From NCBI RefSeq assembly GCF_024713975.1, contig NC_091112.1, positions 5,149,001 to 5,213,000 on the forward strand: a DNA stretch of 64,000 nucleotides, in the 5' to 3' direction. The translations under genes and the position numbers were made by a program. Shown piece after piece: positions 21,466 through 49,290 of this stretch. A model generated the notes under the pieces. The model searched no databases. It was given only the letters and a program-made list of their open reading frames with translations, and had not been told where the DNA came from. This stretch comes from Paralichthys olivaceus. Its lineage: Eukaryota > Chordata > Actinopteri > Pleuronectiformes > Paralichthyidae. Within the stretch, counting starts at the first letter, position 1, and each line of letters begins with the position of its first letter.

Positions 21466-24169
21466 CGTTTGTGAATAGGAGGTCAGGACGTAAACTTTAG
21501 GAATCAAGCATGAGGTAAAACAAATGAGTGATTTTTTTTACTCTTGATTTGGGTGAAAAAAACATTTCTGAGAGGGACCACTGTTTAACTGTCACACCTT
21601 TTTTGGGCTCTCAAATTCACTGAAGGGAAAAGGAAAAAAGAAGAGATTGTTTGCTCCTGCCAATCTCTCAGGGAGAAAATTATACACCTTTAAAACCCTG
21701 ATTATTATGCTAAATATTGGAAATGCATGTATTTAAAGATGGACAACACGTCCTCACTATCCAGAAATGAAGCCAAAATATCCCGGATAGACACGCACCA
21801 TCGTGAGCTTTTGGAGCCAGAATTTGTACGGTAGTGATCAGGGGATGGAGCTGCAGTGGTTATAAAAGTGACCGATCTCGAGTCAGCCTCAGCTGTCCAT
21901 AATTACATCTCCTTTTCTCCATCTCCATTTTTATAGCATCAAATAACAATTTTTTTTTACTGGAAACAATGTACATATCCATCATACAAAAATGCATTTG
22001 ATGTGTATTTAGTTTATTTTGGTCCATGTCCTATCCGCACAAATAGAGGAGGTGGGATTAATGAACTGTACTGCAGCCGGCCACCGTGTAGCAATAGAAA
22101 CGCCTTGGTTTCACTTTCAGGGAGCTGTGATGTCGTCCATCTTAATATACAATCTGTACTTGGCACCACAAACGTCTAACAGATGAAGTCTGAAAATACC
22201 TCCTTGTTCCATTCTTCAAAATTCCCACGGTTGATTGTATCACAGGTTTGAGTTCCTTCTTTCCACACAAAAGGAAACAATGACGAAGGGATAGATTTTG
22301 ATAAATAATGTACAGATCAAAAGACACAAGTTTCTATGTTATTCAGACCATAGTGAAAGTATTGTCTATTTTGAAGCTTCTATATTTAAATATTGCACAA
22401 TGCCTATAGTAACTATTTCACCAGTTTTCCATGCAGTTTGACTTTAGACAAGCTGTTTGATCTTGATGGTCTAAAAACATGAATAGTGATGCGACTCTGA
22501 AATATAAACTTCCCTGGCATTGATCATCTGTTATCTATGAATTGAAAGTATGACTGTTCTTGGTTCTGGTGTGAAGTGATTTTGTATTTTCTCACATAAC
22601 ACAGTTTTCTACTTAAGAAATCAAATCAATCAAAATCTAATTATATTTTTGCTTGTAATCATGAGCAATTTCAAATTTTGTCTATATTGAGATGTGTGTG
22701 CCATGAATTCATTTTGATTGTAACTGATGCTTTTGTTGCTAAAAGCCTTTAGTGTGTGTGTGACTGGATGTGGGAGTGAAGGGGAAAGTACAATATGTGT
22801 CCTCTTTTGCACTTATACAAATATTATGATGTTCTGTAACCAGCCACGTGCCATTGATGCTTCAGGCAAAGGATTCTAATGATGATAATGAGCAGGGACT
22901 GCGCAATAAACACCACATCAACACTGACAGCCTTTCTCATCTGAGACGTTATTGTAGTGTCGTTGCTTCTGGTCAGATGATGAGAAACAGGGAGAAGACC
23001 TCCCAGGAAATGTTTTGTTAGAAGGGAGGTGAAATATCAAGAGAGGAGGTACCAAAGATTTACATCTGACGAATCTTCTCTGTTGTATTAATTTGACTTC
23101 ACTCTTGCAGCATCTTTTCCTGACATGTCACTCTGCTATAATCCCGTTAATGCACAACTAGGCTTTAAGATTTTGCAGCCCTATCAGTGCTAACTTCATT
23201 TTTCAGCCGGACAACGAGACCGAACATACAGCAACAGTCTTAATGAAGTGTCTTCAAGGACAAGACGAACATGGAGGCCTCCACAGAGCCCTGGTTTTAA
23301 GATCATGGAGTCAGTCTGGGATCATGTGACCTGAGATGGTTTGCAGAAAACCTGCTGAGTACCATGAAAACTTGTTTAACTAGGAGAACTTATGCTAATT
23401 TTAAGTCACAGGGTGATCACATCAAATATTGACTTTTCTCTGACATATCTTATTTTGCATAAAGCTCACTTATAAATAAAAACACAAGTAATATTAATAC
23501 ATATCTAATGTACAATACAGTACACTACAACTGTATTAATCCTGAAGATGCAGACATGTACTGACAAACACAATAAAACACAAACACGCATTAAGCTTTA
23601 AGAACATTAGGGTCGTAATAAATAAATGATCAACCTGGCAGACAGACATAAACTCCACAAGCTACCACATATTTATCTCATTATTATTATTACAAGCATC
23701 ATGGCTTCATTTTCAGTGCCTTGTGATTTTGCACAGTAATGTATGATAAAACTTGCAATTTGGATAAAATCATAAAAGTTCCCCTTGAATTCTCTCGTGT
23801 TCGGGAAGTGAAGTAAATCAATAACTGAGCTGCACATACAGATATCCTATCCTGCAGCTCCTGTGACCTGAGATACCCTCTGGGTCATGTTTTTTTATTT
23901 TATTATTATTATTATTATAGATAAAAATGTCTGCAGGGTTTATATGAGTCAAAACACTTCAGAACAGAATTAATCTTAATTATCATAGTGAAAAATACTA
24001 ATATCTAATTACGACTGGTGTCCAAATACAGTAGATAAATCATACCTCTTGTTGTTTTTGATAATCATCTTCCAATTCACTGGATGTTGCTGCACTAATG
24101 GTGTAATTCAAACTTCATTCATTTATATATATATTATATATTATTTTAAAAATCGCCTTCCTCGTACAG
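21466..24169. other. neu1 3' UTR and intergenic region to prrc2a
   Basis: No coding exon supported; the sequence is AT-rich. It contains a family B repeat copy (21734-22115). Of the AATAAA hexamers, 22905-22910 is a candidate neu1 poly(A) signal, but it would imply a 1.4-kb 3' UTR that includes the repeat, and an earlier site is possible. Confidence 0.45.
21734..22115. repeat. Interspersed repeat copy (family B), copy 2
   Basis: Colinear with 11211-11495, sharing 'AAAGATGGA', 'CTATCCAGAAATGAAGCCA', 'GATGTGTATTTAGT', 'TTTTGGTCCATGTCC' and 'GCCGGCCACCGTGTAGCAAT'. This copy carries about 90 bp of extra sequence in the middle. Confidence 0.7.
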
Positions 24170-25400
24170 TAGCGGTCCCAAACGGCTCCCCCCCTCCCGC
24201 AGCTCCTCAGTAGCCGTTGACGGCTCTTCAGGTGACGGATCGAGTCGAGGATCGCAGTTTTACTTTTCCCACTTTTCATTTATTTTCTGGGGGATAACAA
24301 AAGCAAAAGGAGCGCAAGTAAGCCCAGCACCTTCTCTCGCCTGAATCACAGTGGTCGCGTCGGGAGCGGTGGCGGCGGCGGGGTTGTTTGTACCGTAATG
24401 ACCGTCTTGTGTTCGGCCATGCAGCAGGATAACGTTGCTTAGCTATAGCTGGGTCACTCGCTAGAAAGCTACGCGATAGCATAAGCTAAGCTCACTCTGC
24501 GGTATAACCTCGAGACAAGTCGGGACAAGACCAGGTCAGTGCCCGGGATGTTTTTGTTTTTGTTTTAATGCAAACGCAGAATAGTTGCACTTCACTATTT
24601 AACAAAGAACTCTGATGATCACCACCGCCACCAGCAGCGGACACAGATTCAGCTGGAGACGATGTTTTCAGGACTTGCTGTCTTATCTTTTTTTTTGTCG
24701 CCTGTTTGTTGCCAGCTAACGTTCAGGGGTTTTTTGCCTAGCTCGTTAGCCTAGCTCCGGGCTAGCCGTCTGCGGGGATTCGGTCAGATTCTAACGAGGA
24801 TAACATCGCGCCTCGTTGGTTTTGTTGATATTAGCCGTTTCGCGTTTCGCTTGTGGTTAAATCGCTTCGTAAAATGTGGTTGCTTAGCGTACGTACATGA
24901 CGCTAACACTCGAGCGTTAGCATGGAGGCGAGCCGCTTAGCTCCCAGCGTTAGTTTCAGACACACCGATGGCTAACGCCGTTTATTTCGATTTAGAGATC
25001 TCGCCGCTGTTATCTCCACCTCCCCTCGTTTTGCTGGAGTTTGTAAATATCAGCTGTGTGATGGTGTGTGTGTGTGTGTGTGCTTCAGTGCAACACAACC
25101 GGTCGGTGCTAGCGTGAAAGTGCACGGGGGCCTGTGTCCAGCGCCATTTTGTTTTGTCCTCCCAATAAAATCTTTTTTTCTGCGTTGCCCCGAACCCGCT
25201 GTTATAGCCACAGCTCAGCGGCTCGGTTCCGCGACCAGGCCCAGCCCGCCGTCACATTACCTTACTGTGATTCGCAGCTTTCCGAGTGAAAGAGCTGCGC
25301 GCTAAGCTAACGATACCGCAAAGTGCAGAGATGCGTTATGAAATACCAACGCAGTCCGAGGCCCAGCGTTAGCCTGCTACCGAGCTAGCACCACAGCAGA
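24170..25400 (+). promoter_or_regulatory. CpG-rich prrc2a promoter and non-coding first exon region
   Basis: CpG density rises sharply from about 24170 to 25400 and is low on both sides. A good donor, ACCAG|GTCAGT at 24534/24535, can end a non-coding first exon, in line with the mammalian gene, whose start codon lies in exon 2. The CpG-rich sequence extends well past this donor into intron 1. The transcription start itself cannot be fixed from sequence. No coding exon was seen between 24535 and 27605. Confidence 0.6.
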
Positions 25401-27630
25401 GATGCCTCGGTCTGCAGCTTGTGGCTTATTTATATTTAATGCCCTCGTTGCATCTGCTGCTTTCACACCATCTGATTTTTACTGCAACGTTACCACACAG
25501 CCAGCCGTGGGGTGGCTGGTGCTCATCACCACCATTAGCTCTGCCAGGCCCCTTCGTGGTGTACGATGCTGCTGCTGCTGCAGTAGGGGTTTGGCAGTGA
25601 AGCTGCTGGCCCCCGTTAATCCCCATACAACATGTAGCTGATCAACCGTCCCACGACCTAATTTTCTAATCTCATCTGGCTGTTGAGGCACAGTTCTGCG
25701 GCTCGGCTGTCACCATGTGAAGCAGTTCAGCTTCAGCAGAAATGTGTGCAGCTCACACATGCGTTTTGTCAATGCAATGCACATTTGCTTTTTATACTTC
25801 ATCCGTTTTGATTTGTGGTTTTCACATCCCTTGGTGTCTGGGCATCACGTCCACACTCTCATTTGTTATTTAGATGTACTGAAGACTAATGGAGCTGCCA
25901 TAACTTGGGAGTACATCAATTCTTTCTCTGTCCAGTGAACACACATCATTACAACACCAGTAGATTGAGAGCTCTTTGTTTAGCTCTGGAGTTCTGGTTC
26001 AAGTCAAGGTCCATACACACACATTGGCCCACCTCATTTCATTACTCCTCTCAAAGCTGGTGAATGAAATTGTTATGTGTAGCACAACAATTGTAGATAA
26101 ATCCTCTCCTCGGTAATTGTGTGTAATGGGATTTGGGGGGTGCAGCATTTCAGCCTGCTGGCTGCAGCCAAATTATTCTTAATCGCACAGATGTCAGCGC
26201 AGTGTCTTTTATTGGTGTGATGAGTTCAAGCCAAAGGCCTGGTAGTTTCCATGGAGCCAACACTGTCTCAAGGCAAAGCATAGAGGAATATCATTTATAA
26301 TGTGTTGCCATAGAAACCACGGCTCTGCTTTTTCCTTTCTTTTGTACCGTGTTTTCAGTGATGAGGTGTTTAGTCATGCACTGCACTGGGGATGCTCACA
26401 TTTAACTGTTTTTATGATGGCATAATGCCGAATTTGCCCCAGCTACAATAAGCGAAAGATAACAGGCCTTCAAAAAGAATGGCCTATGAAATACCTGTTC
26501 AGCCCAAATAAAGCTGCCGGAGAATCCAAACTTATTTAGTAGAAAAGTGCTCAAATGTAGGTGCATGCCATGATCACCTGTAGGGACTACAAGAAACATT
26601 TTATTGTGTGCCTGTTATAACCATGGACTCAGAATGATACAATTCTAGGTAAACAATGTAGGTGGGACTAATAAATGGCTGTGTGCAACAAGTCAGTCCC
26701 CCTTACTGAAATAGCCTGTAGGTAGTTGATGCCTGTGGACATTAACATAACTATTAAATACATTCATTTGTCTTAATTTAACATGCTGAGTTGTTATTTT
26801 GGAACAAGGAATTACATTTCTATTTGTGGAAATATAAAAGTGAGCAACCTTTTACTCCTACTTGTAACACATAACATTTATGTAATATTGCTGATATTTT
26901 GCAAAGAGTGTCCCACTAACATCACAAGTCAGAAGTTGGGATGCCAAACCAAAATAAAAATACTATGGATTGGCTGAGAAAAACAATAGAACATAACGCC
27001 AGAATACCTTAGTTTACCTAGTTACATGTGTCATGTGTGTTTGTACCATTTGTCAAGGCTAAGTCTGTGCTGCAGCAGCCTGTGTTTGAATCCATCCCAG
27101 GCCCTCTGCTGCACAATGTCCTCTCCTGCACTCCCCTGCCTTCCCTGTGTATCTCTTCGTTGTCATTAACTGGCCATTAATGAATCTAAAAAAACCTGGA
27201 TTTTTCACTTAGCTTTCAGTTGTGCTGAAGGGCAAGAGATCGTCTCCTGATGCTTTTCCGATGTCGAAGTTAAACGTTTTAAATAGTTTTGTGAGCTTGT
27301 TCTCCAACTGTTCATCTTCACTCCTAATGTGATTTATGGGTACTTGCAGGAAAAATAACTCAGTTGATTGATATATTTGTTTTGATACAAAAGACAAATG
27401 GTCAGAAAAGCTTAGGGTTTTTTTGTGTGAATCAACATTTAGTCTTAGTTGGTTAACACAATATGGGACTGTCCATGAAAAGTGATGCTGCGCCCCCTGA
27501 GTAGTAAGGAAAACCTGTGTAGATTAAAAAATGATTATGTCCACAGTGAATATGAGCATGTTGTCATCATTTTCACTAGAACTCTCTTCCTCTCCTCTCT
27601 CCCAGTCTCAGGGCTCACCATACTCAATGA

Positions 27631-37242
<9,612 letters not shown>

Positions 37243-40020
37243 TGGAATAAATCAAAACATTTCAGACGTACCCCACCCACATTGATACCCACCATCCTAC
37301 ATCCCAAACCCTTTTGATCATTATTTCATTGTTTATCTGTTGGCTTCCCTAAACACATTAGTGTATTGTACAGTACATGGAGATGGTATTCACCTTCACT
37401 TTAGCTGCCCCCCTCCTTCCCCAGTCATCTTTTCCTTTTGCATCAATCAACTATCTACCGTCCGTTATTGTAAATTTCTCCGTTTCTTCCGTCTTGCCCC
37501 CACCCCCCACCCCCTTATCCTCCCTCAAGAGTCTCACCCCAGTTGGATTTGACGAGCATGAGGTTCTGAAATGGAGGTGCATGTCGTTTTGACAAAAGAC
37601 GTTCACACACATCTCCACACATACATCAACAAGCACAAATATGACATCTTTAAAAACAAAAAACAAACAAACATGGAACACATGCAGTCCTATGGGTGCA
37701 AAAAGAAAATGTGGGATTAAATTGGCATAAATGGATTTGGATCGGGCTAATTTTTATATTTATGTACCTGTGTGTATTTCTACCACACTTTGGCCTTGGG
37801 TGGTATTTGGTAGTGCAGTTCTGCATCGCTTGCCTCACAAAGGGAAAGAGTGCAGCTTCATCTTTTAACATGAACAATGTACCATAAGAGGTTTTGTTTC
37901 TGAGTAATTGTTTTTCTTTTGGCTTCGGTCAGTCGATCTTCAACCTCTGACTGCAGGGGTGTGTGTTTTTTCTTCAGCAAAGCAGGTCATTAAAAAAAAC
38001 TTTTTACAAAATTCCCCTATTCCTCCTCTGGGTGACTTTTTGGTCTCCTGTAACGTATGTCTGATTACTGTGATAAGACCCATGAATAACTACTGCTCAG
38101 TGCTCACTTACACTTGTATTGATTTGTCTTTAATATCTATGTCTCTGCTGCTTGTTCAAATAGACGGTGTGAATTTTTTTCCCCTTGTTGACCTGCTCTC
38201 ACATTTCACTAGCTGTTATTGGTTGATACGGTTTTTTGGGGTGGGAAAGTTTTTTTGGGGCCTCCTCGTAGCATCCTCCTCACCTGCAGAATTTCTGCAT
38301 CTGCAAAAATCAGACTTTCCCCCCAGGGAAATAGTTTTACTCTCTCTCTCATTCATGAGTTTTGTTTACCCTATGAAGACTGTATTAATAGAGTGATGGC
38401 TTTATTTTAACAACCATTATTTCCTCAGTAACATACATTTTTATGGAAACACTTTTTTTTCCCGCCCTCAAGGTAAATAACTGATCTTTTCAGGGGGGAA
38501 ATCGGTTTAATGAAAATGTAGGTCCTGATAGAATAAAGGAAAAAAAAAGTTTGACTTTTCATGAAATTGTTTATGCTTCAGTAGATAATTGATCATGTTC
38601 TATTAAGCACTCCTTAGTATAACAAAAAAATCCATGGTTGCTGTTTTTTTCTCTTCTATTTCTTTGTATTAAATGTTTTTGGGCAAGTTACATGTGATGC
38701 AACAAGACAGGTACTCTGTCTGGGCCCAGAGTACAGAGCCAAGCTGAGTATTGTACTTTTACACCCCCTCTGCTCGTGCCGCGTCGCACTCTCTGTGCTT
38801 TAGTGGAGACTCCTCACACCAAGGAGTATGACTACCTTGTCTGTGGAAGTATTTTTCAAAGTGTGTGTTCTCGGGATGGCTGTCTCAGTGCAAGGTGGCA
38901 ACCAGTAGCTCAGACCAATTGAATTCAGGACAATGCTGAAAGGGCGACCAACGTGTCACCTTCTGCTGTCCACCACACAGTTTTCTAAGAAATAATGCCG
39001 ACCTGGAGTGAAGAGGGAATATTGGATTGATGTAGGATTTCACTTGTAAACATAGTTTGCATCACATGAAAGAAGTAAAATGGCAAAAAAAAAAAAAGCC
39101 TGGAGACAAAATCCAAGGTGAAATGAATCAATAACTCATCTGTACCTATTCTGTCACTGCTGTAAGTTGGGGTTTGTTTGTTTACTGACAACAGTTTGGA
39201 GATCGTCTCTGGGATGTTGTGAGTAGGGCATTTGATGATTTGTGTGCGCGTGCTTGTGTGTATGTGTCTGGCATGTGTGCGGCATGTGTGCATTTTCCAG
39301 TGTCTGTGTAATTCCTCGGGAAGGGGTGGGGACCAGAGGGTTAACATGAATGGCAAGCACTTTCTGCCTTGTTTGCCCCCACTTGATTTAACCAATATTA
39401 TTAAGATATTCTGCCGTTTCTTAAATACATCCACATATATATACATTCAGCTGTGTGTATGTGTTCATCCAAATGAAGGACACGCAGTAGAGAACTTCAC
39501 CAGTTTTTTGTAGAATTTAAGCACATTCTTCAGCAGGCAAGTGAAGTTGGACATATTTTATTTTTCACTATGACTTCTAAGCATGAACACACACCCATGG
39601 GTGCAGCTTGCCTTGCCTGTTACTGGTTTATACATTAATAGCTGTACACTTAACACTGGCTCAAAGAGTCCTTCATCCCTCCTTAACTCTTAATGTTGAT
39701 GTGCGCATTATTGTATGTACCCATGTTAAAAGAAAACAAAAGTAGTGTATTCCAGAAAGATTACTCAAAGATTGTACTTTGTTTCCAGCATTACCAAGGT
39801 ACCTGGAGTGGTTCAAACTGTTTTTAGCATTTATGGTTTTATTAATGGAACTGTAATATACACACATGTATGTATATTGGTATGTATCTAAGTTTGTCTA
39901 CCCCAACTTACATTCCCACAAACAAATGTTGCCATTTTTAGTTCAAGGGAGCAATGTACAAGCAGAGAAGTGTCTTATTATAATAAAGTTATACAGAGAA
40001 GGCAAAGTTAAATAAACTAC
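37243..40020 (+). other. prrc2a 3' UTR with poly(A) signals
   Basis: About 2.8 kb without a supported coding exon. It is T- and A-rich and contains no sequence resembling the missing PRRC2 C-terminal region. Canonical AATAAA hexamers lie at 39982-39987 and 40011-40016, a convincing 3' end just before AT-rich intergenic DNA. An earlier signal-like AATAAA near 38530 could give a shorter form. Confidence 0.7.
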
Positions 40021-40859
40021 TTTTGATTTAATGGAAAATGTAACTTGTACGTCTCATTCTTCTCCAGTGGATGAAGTGGAATATTTTGAACTTTTGTCAC
40101 TGCATGTTTTCACTTGTCACAGCAGGTTGAGTACAAGTTCAATTTACAACGACGGTTTAATTAATTGTTGGTCTAAACCAGCTGGAGTCAAATCTGGTTA
40201 CACTTACGTGTAATGAGCTATAATTAACGTCATGAGTAAAACCTGTTTTTGACCAAAATGTGTTCCATAAAAGGAATCTAAGAGCTTTGTCCTCACATTT
40301 ATCTTTTAAAGTTAATACAATATGGCTATAAAATGGTGAAAGATTCCTGTAATGATTTCCAAACAGCCCAATGTAATGTCTTTAAATGTTCAATCAACAG
40401 ACTGAAAATATATATATATACATATACATATATATATATATATATATACACACACAATCTTTGGCATTTTGCATGAAAGAATTAGTGAGTTAAATTTCTA
40501 CCAATTGACCAAACATGAGCTGTTATTATAAAGGCAACTGCTCTGTGACGAAACATAATTTATGAGCTCTGTAAGTTTTGCATGGAAAATCTTGATTTGT
40601 TTAAGAAGTTACAGAAAGTGGCACAATATCAATATGAAGAAGAACGATAATGAAGTTAAAGCACCTCAAACGTCACTTCAGTAAAGACATTATAATATAA
40701 ATACAGTAGAGAAGTCTGAGAACATTTCAACATTTTAGTTTTAAGTTTTCTTATCATCAATCTGCACTACATCACAACTGTTTCCCTTTTCTTTTTTTTA
40801 TTTGAAAGAACAAAACGTGAAAATCTGCTGAATTTATATGAACAAAATAACGTGAAATA
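40021..40859. other. AT-rich intergenic spacer
   Basis: No genes seen. Contains an imperfect (AT)n/(AC)n tract at about 40409-40456. Separates the prrc2a poly(A) site from the csnk2b CpG-rich promoter by under 1 kb. Confidence 0.6.
40409..40456. repeat. (AT)n microsatellite with CA end
   Basis: An AT run interrupted by ATAC units and ending in a few CA units, read directly. Confidence 0.85.
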
Positions 40860-41460
40860 CTGATGATGACCGATGGGTGGCAGCAGTCAGACAGTCAGCC
40901 CGGTACCCTGCAGCGGAGCGACTCAGCGGAGGAAGAGGAAGAAGCTGCGGGGTGAACCGGGGCTGGAGTCCATTTTATTTACACCGGTGAGGCTGCTACA
41001 TTTTCATCTGTCGGGTTTTTCAGGAGCTCGCAAGTTAAAAGTCGGTGAGTTTTCACAATCAGCCACACACCCGAGCGTGTGTGTGTACACCCGGAGTCCC
41101 ACTGAGCTGTAACACGACACCGTCTCTGTCGGGAGGCCTGTTTCCCGACGATGCGCCATATTGAATCTCACACTAGCCTTTAGCAGCGGTTAGCCCCCTG
41201 CGAGCTAACGGTGGCTACCTAAGGTTAGCGGCGTGTCGTCGCGTTCGGCCTCTGTAAACCGAGACTATTTATAATTTAGCTTTGAAATCAAACGTGTGTG
41301 ACACGTTTGAATGCCCGCACTGTCGAGACCAGTCTAGCTAGCAGCGTAGCGGAGATAACGCTAGCGTGCTAATTAGCCTGACCGTCATCTGCTATGTTCA
41401 GCAACTATCTCCTCCTGCAGCCAAGTTACTGCTGCTGAGGCGATGTTTCAGTAAATCCCG
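40860..41460 (+). promoter_or_regulatory. csnk2b CpG-rich promoter and non-coding first exon
   Basis: CpG-rich sequence between AT-rich flanks, with a strong donor AAGTCG|GTGAGT at 41044/41045 that can join to the acceptor at 41890/41891 before the start codon. This matches the mammalian arrangement of a non-coding exon 1. An open frame starting at an ATG at 40873 runs into the donor; whether it is transcribed depends on the start site, which is unknown. The sequence from 41045 to 41890 would be intron 1. Confidence 0.6.
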
Positions 41461-41900
41461 ACTCGTTTCACTCACGACGCTAAAGAATCGCTCCTGGTGA
41501 GAAGTGGATTTGATTCACTCAGTCTGAATATTAAGCTTTGTTGACAAACAAAAAGGAAGAGACACGTAAAAACTGGAACGAGTGTTTTGGTAAAACAAGA
41601 TTATTATTTTTGCCTGAGAACAACCACTTCCATTTATTTTGGGAGCCAAACACATCCCATAGTATGAAAGCAAGACGTGTTATAGTTAAATTCTATATTC
41701 ACACATCTAAATTCATCATATTATCCCTGTAGATTGACATCTCTTTACAGAATTCTCCATTTCCTAGGATTTGTTCGTGCTTTTCATTTGACACACACTA
41801 AGTGAATGCACGTGTGTAGTTGTAAATCATTGGTGATGTTTCTGACTAATCCCTGGATCATATCTTTGTATTTCTGCTTTTCCGTTGTAGGTGTTCAGAC

Positions 41901-46056
<4,156 letters not shown>

Positions 46057-48240
46057 AGTGTCCACGACAGAGGAGGAGGAAGAGGAGGAAAATTCATAGA
46101 GAAAGAGGGTGAAGACAGCAAAGAATAATCGTCCGAAGAGCAGGGGGGTCACCTGTATTTTAGAGCTCTTCAGATGTCCCCTCCCCACCCTGAAGACTGT
46201 ATTATTTTGGTTTAGATTAGGGCAAATGAAAACAAAGTGTAAAGATTTTTTTGAGTGTGAGCGAGACATAAAAAACGCACAGCTACGATCGTAATCACAA
46301 ACATACACACACACACACACACACAAACATGTAAGGAAACAAATACAACCACACACCAGGGATTCCATACACGTACCTTTCCAAACTCAGCAGTGCCAAA
46401 AACAGGAGGTGAAGTAAGATGAAGCTGAACAGTTCAGGGGCTCCACGTCGCTGCACCCCCCCATCACTCACTCTACAGCACACTGATGAGAAATGATATA
46501 ACTGATCAGTGGGTGGCTCTGCAGGGAACTTCTCCCTGTTGAAAAGGTTTTTGTGTTCTGGGCTTTTTGACAGAAAGCTGCAAAAGTGCAATGGCTGAGT
46601 CTGTTTTCACCTCTGACTCTGTTTTGTGTTTTTTCTGTATTTGGCACAGTTTGGTAAAGGGTGGTGGTGGTGGTAAACCCTCTGTCATTCAAAGCCTCCT
46701 CCCCATTAGTCCCCCAATGCATGTACACTCAGGCGGGCTCTCCCACAGACAGTTTGGACAGTGGTAACGGGTGTTTTTTTTCTCCGAAGGTCGTTTGTGA
46801 AATTTGATTTGTCGGATGTTTTGTGGTGTTGGTTCACAAAACATTGTTAAATTTGCCTTAAGATGCAGAGAAAACACCCGGATTGTTTTGCTTTACAAGA
46901 GGCACAAGCAGTTTTAAATTTGTTCTGCGTTCAGGAGTTAGAGTAGAAATAGATTTAGCGAATATGATTTTCGGAATAGTTCAGACTCCTATAATTAGCC
47001 TCTTTCATTTCCCCAGCTGTCTATACGCGTGTCAAACAACGTCTGTATTGGTACCGAAGTGTGAATATAACCTGCGATGAAGTTGTTTTTCGAGAAACGC
47101 CCCCTCCCTCCCCAGGAGCAGGATTGCCTGTGTTTGCATCGTTACCCTCCCTCCCTCCCTTCGTAGCCTTATCTCCCCCTAAGAACATAGTTTGACCCTT
47201 GGGGAATACACAAGATTAATGGTGCTTGTGTCTGTACGGTAAATATGAAGCTACTGCTAGTAGCCAGTTGGCATAGATTGAGAATCCCTTCATCAAAACC
47301 TCTAAAATCCACTAATTAACTCGTTACATCCCGGGTGGTTAACATTTACAACAACGTAGAACGGCTATTTGTCATCTAGCATTTGCTAGGCTAGCTGTTT
47401 TTTTAAATTAAGGGTTTAAATAAATTACTGTTGAATAGTGGGATTTAAAACTCGTCCTTATGTTTCACTTATTCGTATAAAACCCAAAACGACAAATTTC
47501 TGTGTACAGGTGGTTTGGTCTATTACGAAAATAACTGAAATAACAGTGAACGTTCAGATTAAACTAAGATACAACCTTGTAATTATTGAGCTATGTTAGC
47601 TGGATTTTATTACCGTTCATAATAAAATCAATAATAATGATAAGATCGAGACTAGCAGTTTACTAGTTTCCAGTTTTAATGCTAAGCTCAATCAACTTGC
47701 TGCTGGTTGTCGTTTCAGATTTAAGTGACAGATTTGAGTGGATTCAGTCCTCGCATCCAACTCCCCCTCCGTGGAAAAAAAAAAAAAAAGCTTTCCCAAA
47801 ATGTCAAACTAGTTGTGTAAAGATCAAGCAGGAGACTCAGAGAAAGAGGAATTTAGACAATCTGAATCCTTCCGCTCACTCCACCACTGCACTGATCCAT
47901 CCTCCTGGTGTCTCTCCACAGCCGTCTCATTATTTATGTTCACGTTTCGAGACCGACCGATCACCAGCCGCCAGTTTTTGTTTCTGAAGCAGTGGGGGAG
48001 GGGTAGATGCTCAGCTGCCCCCCCACTCACTCTCTCTCTCTCTCTCTCTCCTCTTTTACTTTTGTGTGACTGGAATAGATTTTTCTTTTTTCTTTTTTTT
48101 TTTTTTGTTTGTTTTTGGATTCCATGATACAAGAGGAAATGTATTTATGTGTCCAAATGATTTTAACTGATGTTTGCTTGTGTTGTCGTCGTCTTTCTGC
48201 GACTGTGGGTGAGCAGGATTCAGAATTCTCAATAAACTTC
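46057..48240 (+). other. csnk2b 3' UTR and candidate poly(A) site
   Basis: No further coding exon. A good AATAAA at 48231-48236 followed by T-rich sequence may mark a distal csnk2b 3' end, giving a UTR near 2.2 kb. This is longer than in mammals, so an earlier end is possible. The stretch holds a CCCT-rich patch near 47140, a family C repeat piece at 47223-47275 and a CT run near 48028-48050. Confidence 0.45.
47223..47275. repeat. Short interspersed repeat fragment (family C)
   Basis: Reads 'GTCTGTACGGTAAATATGAA' then 'GCTACTGCTAGTAGCCAGTT', the core of the same family as 8752-8995 and 63926-64000. Confidence 0.6.
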
Positions 48241-49095
48241 TATTTTCTTTTCATACTCCTTTCGTACCATTTTCTTTACGACTGCATCTCTGCTGGTTTG
48301 GCACATGGTGTCAGTAGAGAGTGGTACTTTGAAAAACCCCAATTTTCTGTCTCCATATTTCTGAGAAACTTCTCGGAGTTTGTGTCGATCTAAAAACACA
48401 AAAAACATCTGTAAAACAAACAGCTCTACCTCCATCTTTTGCACGTGTGTGTGTGTTTTGGAGCTTGGAGGAAGATTACCGTGGTTACCAGGGGAATTAC
48501 AGTTGTCTGACTTCTGGGTGTGGCCACACTAACATTTCACATGACTCTGAGTAACTGCATCAGTGGGCAAACACACACACACAAACAAATATACGCCACT
48601 GAAGTGCACACATGGAATCATGAGATCTCAGTCATGCATCAGTAATTATTTTTAAATTCAATTTTGGACATTTGATATAAAAAAAGAAAGAAAGAAAGAA
48701 ACGTCAGAATGGAAATGGAAAAATAAGGGTAATACATTTTTAAATTTGGGATATGCTGCACCTAAATCCAGTTCAATCCCCGAAAACACCTTGTGACACA
48801 AACACTGGGACGCTCTATGGTATATGGCTTCTTATTGTATGACTCATAAAAACAGCTCCTGCACAGCAGCTGTCTGTGGAAAAATGACTGGCAGGCCTGA
48901 GCTGTCTTCATGTGGCTGTGCCCTGTCAGTTTTTCCAGAGGGGAGAAGAAGTGGAAGAGGAGGATCCCTCGTGACTCAGGATAACCTCAACCCGCAGCTC
49001 GGGACCTACCCTTCTCTTCTCCACCTCCCCCCCGTTTTTCAGCAGCTCCTTCAAACTGAGTGAGGAGGACTCGCCCCAGTTTACCCTGAAGTTAA

Positions 49096-49290
49096 TGGCG
49101 CAGTGTGTAGAACTCAGTGGTGAAGTTGCATGTTGCAGCTGAATACCTCTCAGCTCACCCTCCCCCTTGGAACATGAAAGAGAACCTGTGAAAACCTTTA
49201 GGTGCTAAGTTTGTCCAGTTTGGACACATGGTGGCCTCCGTAGAGAGGAAAAGTCGTTTTCCAGAATAAAAATCTCTTCAGTTGAGCTGC
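49096..49290. mobile_element. Partial MITE copy related to 17175-17543, opposite orientation
   Basis: Matches the reverse complement of the right half of the 17.2-kb element: 'GCAGTGTGTAGAA', 'GCAGCTGAA.ACCTCTCAGCTCACCCTCC', and 'ACATGGTGGCCTCCGTAGAG' against 'ACATGGCGGCCTCCGTAGAG'. Its far end is missing or too diverged to place. Confidence 0.7.

Noticed and set aside
40873-41112. 79-codon frame starting MGGSSQTVSPVPCSG before csnk2b
   Set aside because: It crosses a strong splice donor at 41044 in a CpG-rich 5' region and has no homology; better read as promoter and 5' UTR.
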